A stretch of 64,000 bases of DNA, taken from assembly GCF_902686445.1 (NCBI RefSeq), contig NC_062214.1:46695454-46759453 (forward strand), in the 5' to 3' direction. Below the pieces are notes generated by a model. The model ran no database searches. It had not been told where the DNA came from and saw only the letters and a program-made list of their open reading frames with translations. This document shows, one piece after another, positions 57,415-64,000 of the stretch (position 1 is the stretch's first letter; every line of letters begins with the position of its first letter). The position numbers and the translations under genes are program-made. Source of the stretch: Sciurus carolinensis (Eukaryota; Chordata; Mammalia; Rodentia; Sciuridae).

Positions 57415-58130
57415 TTTTTGTGTAGCCACAAGGGTGGGGCCCTGTCACAGAGTCAGCTCCACACATCTTGCCCCAGGCATTAGTTAGCTCTTCCAGCTGT
57501 GCTATCTGAGCTTCCTACACAGTGGATCTTGTAGTGTTTTTGATTCATCTATCAGGGAAACAGCTCTTAGAGGCATCAGGTGTTCAGGATGTTGTCTCTT
57601 CCCCTGCACAGTTTTCTTCATCCCAGAAATTAGCTCACACATATTTGTGATGGCAGTTTATCTGGATTGGCAAGGATGATGGGCAGAATTGCCCTAATGT
57701 GGCTAAATGTTTTCTTTTAGTGGTGTTAATAGTTTCACACTGTTTTAAGTTTGTTGGACATCTGAATTAATGTTGATATGCAATATGGTAAAATGTAACA
57801 TGAAAATAAATGTGTTGGTTGATGTGAAGAGGAAATTCAGAGCTGGGTGGGGTGAAAATCTATGAACTCTATTTCAATGCCCAAAGTGACCTCATTCAAA
57901 GGACAGTCAACTGCCTATTAGCCGTGACATGGAGAAGTATGATACTATCACTTGTACAGGAAAGTTCCTCAGCAGACTGACCAGTGTCTCTAAAGCTTAA
58001 TAGGATGTAACCATTACCCAAGTGTAAGACCATGAACACCTTAGGAGAGTCCCACCTGCAAGGAATAATTTATCTGATTATTTCATAATTATTCACTATT
58101 ATTTAGTTGAAGTCAGGATAGGTATATATA
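57415..58130. other. Unassigned interval
   Basis: No named repeat and no gene-like frame. Confidence 0.35.
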
Positions 58131-58149
58131 GTTTTTAGTTGTAGGTGGA

Positions 58150-58252
58150 CACAGTACCTTTATTTTATTTTTACGTGGTGCTAAGGATCAAACCCAGGGC
58201 CTCATGTGTTCTAGGTGAGTGTGGTACCACTGAGCCACAACCCCAGCCCAGG
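58150..58252 (-). mobile_element. ID SINE (antisense)
   Basis: The plus strand has 'gtggtgctaaggatcaaacc', 'cagggcctcatgtgttctag' and 'gtaccactgagccacaaccc', ending 'cagccc'. This is a clear antisense ID-family SINE with both reversed pol III boxes. Confidence 0.88.
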
Positions 58253-58254
58253 AT

Positions 58255-59235
58255 AGGTAAACTTTGATGACAGGAAAAACAACATATTAGGAGTCAGGCA
58301 ATCAATGAATCCAGGAAGCATGGGGGAAAAGCCTGGATTTAGAAAACCAGAAGAAATCTGATTATATAATGGCACAGAAGGGGTATATGGTAGCACTGGG
58401 CAGTGAGGACCCAGGAGAGGAGGGAGTGTTTATATCACAGGAACTGGCAAAAACTGTGAAGCAACCAGGAAGAAAACTAAAAGCAGGATTGGTTAAAAGA
58501 GCAGCACCTGGGAATTCCATCTGAGGGTAGGGAGGGGTTAGCAGAAGGTGACTGTGTTGCTCATTTGTCATAGATTTTTGACTTATATGCATAAGTTTTA
58601 TTGTGTATTATTTATTTTTATTTCATATTTCACTTATATTTGTCATATTATTTGTTGTATATTTATAAATATCTATTTTAAACACATATGTTTTGAAACT
58701 ACAAATAACTGCTAAAACTAAATATTTTTGAGAGCCTACAACCTGGATACCATCCTGGCACATGATTTGTATATAATGGCAAATATTGCTGCAATACTTC
58801 AAGCCACAGGCTCTATTTGATGAGGAGTGAATGCAGACAAATCGTTGGCTAGTGCTAAACAGTGGAGTCCTGTGGGAGGTATCTATACCAGGCACTGGAG
58901 ATAGGTGGAACTCCAGGAGAACCAGGCAGAGTTAGTGACAATGAGTGTCCAGTGTCCAGGAGGCAACAGAAGAACCTGCGAGATAAGAAGGGCAGGCGGG
59001 ATTGGAGGGTCTCTATCTTAACCAAAGAAAACACATGCCAATATCTGGAGGCAAGAAAGATATGACTTCCCGAGGAGATGGGGAATAGATGAAAATGGTA
59101 ACAGTGCAAACACAGGGGTAAGGTAGAGGGGCTCGATCTTACAGGAAGACAGGTGCTCACGACATCTTCAGGGCACTAAATGGTGACAGATTGTCACTTA
59201 GAAAGGTTCTTTAGATTTATTTACACTCCTCCCAG
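58255..59235. other. Unassigned interval
   Basis: Mixed composition. Several 60-100 codon minus-strand frames exist, none recognisable. Confidence 0.35.
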
Positions 59236-59244
59236 ATGTGAGAT

Positions 59245-59345
59245 TTCATCTGCTTCTCTTTCTCCGCCTCCTCCTCCTTCTCCTCCTCTTCTTCCTCCTT
59301 TTCTTTTTTCTATTTATATTATCATTATCATTATTATCATTATTC
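59245..59345. repeat. Pyrimidine tract followed by (ATT)n/(ATC)n
   Basis: A TCC/TTC-rich stretch (about 59255-59312) passes into a TTATCAT/ATT run (59315-59345). Open frames here encode only low complexity. Confidence 0.85.
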
Positions 59346-59784
59346 TTTTACCATTTACTGTACCTGGATGGATTTTACAATTTTGGTCAACCAAGTGGAA
59401 ATAATGATATAATAACCATTGCTCCACATGCTTCTAAATGTTTGTAGAATGCATGCCATCAACTTGGAAAAAATTACTGAAGACAGCCATGGAAGATTCC
59501 TTCCATATATACTGAATCCTCAATGTCCACAATGGCATAGAGAACAGTATTGTGGAGGAAAACCAACCAATCAACCCACTAGAACATCAATACCTCTGAA
59601 TCAGTGATCCAAGTGATATGTGAACAGGATTTAGGAAAACATTAGCACATTTATTTAACTCACCTTTATATTTTTCTCTATATAAAAGAGTGCTTTACAA
59701 TAAAAATAAATTTTAATAAAAGAGTGTTATCTGATAAAAATCTATGTCTAAAGCATTTTTTTTAAATCCACTAATTATATTGAT

Positions 59785-59955
59785 CAGTAGAGAAAGAGGA
59801 TCAAAGGTGAAGGAGGGGAAGACAAGGGGAGGTCCTGGGGAATGAGACTGATTGAATTATGCTATACACATATACAAATATGTCACAATAAATCCCACTA
59901 TTATGTATAACTATATGGTACTAATAGAAGCCATAAAACTCACTAATTATAAAAA
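59785..59955 (+). mobile_element. Sciurid L1 3' terminus (sense)
   Basis: The text 'gaaagaggatcaaaggtgaa', 'aggtcctggggaatgagact' and 'gattgaattatgctatacac' is followed by 'attatgtataactatatggt'. It is closely like the terminus at 9010-9165. Confidence 0.7.
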
Positions 59956-59959
59956 TTTG

Positions 59960-60735
59960 GGAAAACAGGAAATAATCACATCAATTGTAAATGTTAATAT
60001 TTTTCTTTTGGTGGCACATCAAATTAGAATGCTCTTTGTAATTGATGATATTTTATAAATGCCAATAAATAAGGTGTCTGTATATATTCTTCCTTATAAA
60101 AGATCTTTATATTTCTTATAAAGTGAATAAATACTTTGAGAATTCTGTCAAACTCACAGTGGGTGTTAAAAAAATAGCAAAAATATTTCTGACTAACTTT
60201 ATTCTCAAGAACATTCATGGGGACCCTTTCTTCCCTGATTTTCTACTTTCTCCACTGCTAGTTACTGCAAACCCTCTTCAAGTCGTGGGAGTGAGGGGAA
60301 AATGTACAAAACAACTTCAATATAGTTCCACGACCTGTCAGTCCCTGCAAATGTGCACTGAGGAATGACTATTTTGTCCCAACCACACATATTCTGTTTT
60401 GAAATAATCCTAGGGCTTAGCATTCCTGTCCTCTGATTCCTGTTGTGAACAAGCCCTGACTTCCAGTTGCCCCTGTTGACTCTTCAGTTGGCATGTTCAG
60501 AGAGCGCCTCCTTGGGGAAGGGCCTTGAATATGAAGTTTGCACACACAGCACCTGACCTTGTCTGAAAAACTCTGACTCACATGAGAGCTGTTCCCAGGG
60601 AGTTTATCCTAAACCTGAAGTACATCAGTTGCCTGAGGCAACTTAGAAAAATAAATGATCCTGGGGACCTGGCCCTGGAATGTCATTTACTTTATGCTAT
60701 TTGTTTTTGAAAGGCAAAGGGGTGGCCACAAGCAG
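59960..60735. other. Unassigned interval
   Basis: AT-rich to 60220, then balanced. No named element or gene. Confidence 0.35.
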
Positions 60736-60739
60736 AGTG

Positions 60740-60850
60740 GGTATTAACCCAGGGTAGGCGTCAGCTCCATCTGCCACTTACACTCACGGGCTGTACAATT
60801 TAGATGGCATGACTTCACAGACCTCAGTTTCTCCATTTGGAACTGCCTTT
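60740..60850 (+). mobile_element. MIR SINE (sense)
   Basis: The text 'gctccatctgccacttacac', 'tcacgggctgtacaatttag' and 'cctcagtttctccatttgga' follows the MIR order. Confidence 0.6.
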
Positions 60851-60919
60851 TTTGCAGGTCAAGATTTGGTGAGATCAGGCACATAGGGCATGTTCTCTGT
60901 ACATATGCTCCACTTGTGG

Positions 60920-61006
60920 TATTTGCTGCTCCTCAAGGAAGCAAGGAAGCTGAAGCACTTGCCCAACATACACAAGGCCCCAGGCCTCAGGTTTAATCCT
61001 CAGTAC

Positions 61007-61040
<34 letters not shown>
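60920..61040 (+). mobile_element. ID-type SINE with A33 tail
   Basis: It has 'gaagcacttgcccaacatac', 'acaaggccccaggcctcagg' and 'tttaatcctcagtacc' (degenerate B box and end). An uninterrupted A33 follows at 61008-61040. The 5' half is poorly preserved. Confidence 0.7.
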
Positions 61041-61042
<2 letters not shown>

Positions 61043-61059
61043 GAAGTGCTTCGATTCTA

Positions 61060-64000
61060 CAAACAAGAAAGTTACAATTTTGACCCAGGCAAGACTTTTA
61101 TAAAACCAAATGAAGAGTTTTCTGGCAAAACAGAGTTGAACACAGTCCCACTATCTTTTGGTCTAAAGCTCTCTCAATTTACTTTGCAGACTTCCTACAA
61201 GTAATAGAGCAACCACAAATGGAGTTTGACCAGAAATTTTTCTTTTTGAAAAATTTCACAGCCTAAGGAAATGTGGCTCAATCCCTTAATGTTTCCTATG
61301 TGGACCAATTGGGTCCAAGACAGTTAAAATAGAAACTTAAGCTTTCTTCCTATTTTTAATTGGAATTTTAAATGTAAAGCTGAGGTGAAGTGGAGATGGG
61401 AATTTGGATTTTAAAGGGAAGAAGGAAAGAATACGAAAGAAATCTTTTAAAAGATAAACATTTTGTCTTTCAAAGGAAAAGAATTCTTCATTCTATTTTA
61501 CAGCCAACCATAACTTGCAAGATGAATGATGCTTTCTGTTAATGTCATGCCTTTCAAATTACATAAAAACCTGGTTTTGCATGAGAGATTCTGGTGAAGC
61601 AGCCATTGTCAGTGTTTATGCCTAATTCTGCAGCACATTGTGTCCCCAACTTTCACTTACTTCCTCTGGAACCGAACCTGGGTGCTCAGAGAGCCCCAAG
61701 GTTTATAAGCAGTCTGATTCTGATGTATTTAACTCCCACCACCCTAGAGTGACACACTCGAGACCACCCCCACAACAGGCTGAATCTTATTGATCCTGGA
61801 CAAGGTGAAAAGAATGTCATTTCCAAGAGTTTCATCCTTTCTCTTTATAACTTTTGCAATCTTGGAATAATGCTGTACTTTCATGTATTCTTTTTAAATC
61901 AACTTATTTTTATTAAATACTAATTTCAGCAGGGTTCCAAGTGATAATATCAGGACAAACACAGGTTCATTATTCTAGTTAGATATTTTGCTAAGTTATG
62001 GTAAAATAAATGAAGCAGAAGACAATACATGTTTACCTGAGATAGAAGAAGTATAAAAAGTTGTTATTCCGTGTCCTAGTTGTGCTGAATTTATAAGGAT
62101 CCATATGTATGTTTATTTTCATGGAATGGCACACATACACAAAATTAATTTTACTATATGTTAATTTAAAAAGACAAACTATCAAATCTTCCTCACATCC
62201 TAGAAAAACATCGAGGGAAATATTTTCTCCAAAGATTTTTGCAGGAGTTAAGAAAAAATCACCTGGCTTTATTTCCCACAAGACTTAGAAATTTCGCTAA
62301 TATAGAAACTGCAAATGAATTCATACCAAATTGCCATTGTGGTTACTGGGTCTTTGCTGCAGGGTGGAGAATGAGGACATGGGTCTGGGAGGCCTTGGGG
62401 GACTGCCATTCTCTTGGGGTGTCTCCTTAAAGCCTCCTTGGCCTGGCAGGTTTCCCCTCTTGTCCTCTCCTTATGAGCTTCTGGTATTTCTTTTTGAGGA
62501 CTTTGGTTTTGAAGGTTTGATTTCAAAAAGAAAAACACACATGCACACAAACAACTTGATAATACTCATACAAAGCAAGGCATTTTCCTGTGTAATGTTG
62601 AACTGGGAGTTTTCTTTTATTTACAAAACCAGAATGACATCTGATGGACTTGTGAACAAAAAGGAGTTTTTAAGTTAAAGAAGAACTGATGTTGGAGGGA
62701 GCCAGGTGGCAGCATTCTGTGCACAGTATCTGATGGTTCCATTTGCAGGAGCATTTAGTTTCTCTTCAGTTTTCCTTCTTGCATGCACCTAGGAAGCATT
62801 TGGACTATACTCCACCCACAAGATAGCCTCCTGGATCTTGTATGTAGCAAATGCAGCTTCTCCTGGGCACTCACTTCTTTGGACTGAAGGTGGGGGCTGC
62901 TACCACAGGGAAGTCGCTTCCTGGAGGATTATGTCTAGGCCACAGAGCCAACCAGAAACAGTGACAGAAAGTCTGGGGTGAATATCATTCTTAAGTGTGG
63001 TCTACGCTGTCTCCCACAAATCCCCAAAGGGGCTGAGCTACGGTTGTCCACAAGGCTTGATGTAAGATTTTTTGCAGCTTTCTACTTTGTCTTACAGGAT
63101 CCTTTTTCCTGACCAGCAATTCCTGGGATCATTCCTTAGCTAAACTTCTTGAACTTGAATCCTGGCCTCAGGATGTGCATCTTGGGGAGCCCATGCCAAC
63201 ACACAGTTATGTATGTTAAATACACACATGTATATGCCCAGGTCTACACTCATTCATGCCTATATGCAGGCATGAGTGTACATGCATGCAGAGGCATGTG
63301 CATACCCCCCACACCCTCACACATACTGTCTTGCACACAGTCTTCATGCTCTCTCACTTCCACAGGTCATGGACCCAGCACTTGCCAAAGAAAGGGCAGC
63401 ATAAGTGCTGTGTGCTGTGATCCAGTCCTCAATACACTTGTGTTTGGGATTTATTCTCTTTTCTCTCTGTGTCAATGGTATAGTGCTGATGACAACTACA
63501 AAACTAAACCTTTGTGGTTATAAAGTGACTAAATATTCATGTCTGTAAGTGCAATATGTAAATGCCTTTGATTTTCCATCCAAAATACCTGACTATTTGC
63601 TTTCAATAATGATAACCAGCTTTGAATCCAGAATATCTCATCTTGCAGACTGTGTCCCATAGCCCCCAGGATGACAACCAGGGAGCATCCCTTACCACAG
63701 GCCTGCTGAAAGATAGGAGCTGAGATAAAAGAAAGGATACGGGGAGGAACAAAGGGGAGTCGATAGACTTCATACAATGTGGCAAGAGACATCCCTTTTG
63801 ATCTACTCTGATTCCTCTAGGTTGAGATCTAGCAAAAGAAGAATGACAGGTTGGGGACCACACCCCCCCAGATTGACTCTTCTTTGAACTGTGATAGCAG
63901 ATCTGCTATCCTTAATCAGAAACATGGCCAGGCAACATGGGTTTATACTATCCCGCTGGACTTGCATTCTGGCAAGATCAGTCACACCAGGATTTAAAGG
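61060..64000. other. Non-repeat interval to window end
   Basis: About 2.9 kb of apparently unique sequence. Frames of 104-124 codons (60890-61204, 62331-62678, 63149-63523) have no recognisable domain. The last is partly driven by a CA/TG-rich patch at 63200-63340. Confidence 0.35.

Noticed and set aside
62331..62678. 115-codon plus-strand frame
   Set aside because: Unrecognised protein, no gene context; cannot be separated from chance.
63149..63523. 124-codon plus-strand frame rich in His, Cys and Tyr
   Set aside because: Much of it derives from a CA/TG-rich patch (63200-63340). No spacing pattern of a zinc finger was found.
1..64000. CRISPR arrays, operons, Shine-Dalgarno sites, phage or plasmid features
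   Set aside because: The repeat content is plainly mammalian, and no regularly spaced repeats or compact gene clusters exist.

Overview
The window looks like nuclear DNA of a rodent of the squirrel family (Sciuridae). The basis is its young retroposons: tRNA-derived ID-type SINEs with the (AAATA)n plus 'tgtccatctacaactaaaa' style tail (24350, 56391), a B1-dID dimeric SINE (37441), and L1 3' ends of the type I recall from squirrels (8625, 12970, 37837, 57025). Older mammal-wide elements (MIR, L2, MLT1/MSTA LTRs, L1M) fill much of the rest. The assignment rests on memory of consensus sequences, not on a search.

I found no intact protein-coding gene, no RNA gene and no CRISPR or prokaryotic feature. 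All longer open frames are L1 reverse-transcriptase remnants, low-complexity tracts, or frames I cannot tie to a family. The window therefore reads as intergenic, or possibly deep intronic, sequence.

Layout. 1-1.4 kb: an L1 in two opposed pieces, then a large pyrimidine microsatellite. 2.7-5.3 kb: an L1M 3' end, a MIR and a diverged local duplication. 7.5-11.4 kb: a MaLR LTR, a squirrel L1 3' end, a MIR, a SINE and a solo ERV2-like LTR with a perfect 6-bp target duplication. 11.8-15.5 kb: an ERVL-type LTR, then an L1 with a 5' inversion and two fold-back inverted duplications. 17-20 kb: an L2 and a decayed, intronless, protein-like stretch on the minus strand. 22.9-26.6 kb: an MSTA-type LTR, SINE, MIR and a (TA)n(CA)n microsatellite. 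28.6-31.7 kb: a repeat-poor block with more CpG than its surroundings, the best candidate for conserved regulatory DNA. 31.8-47.6 kb: dense old LTRs, L1M pieces, MIRs, a Tigger-like MITE and a nested L1/SINE/L1 stack. 47.6-64 kb: mostly unique AT-rich DNA with an L2 carrying a SINE insertion, and a few L1 and SINE pieces.

No genes act together here. The most unusual structures are the two perfect fold-backs in a single L1 copy (35-bp and 14-bp arms, both with 10-nt spacers), the solo LTR with readable promoter and polyadenylation signals, and the unidentified retrocopy-like region.
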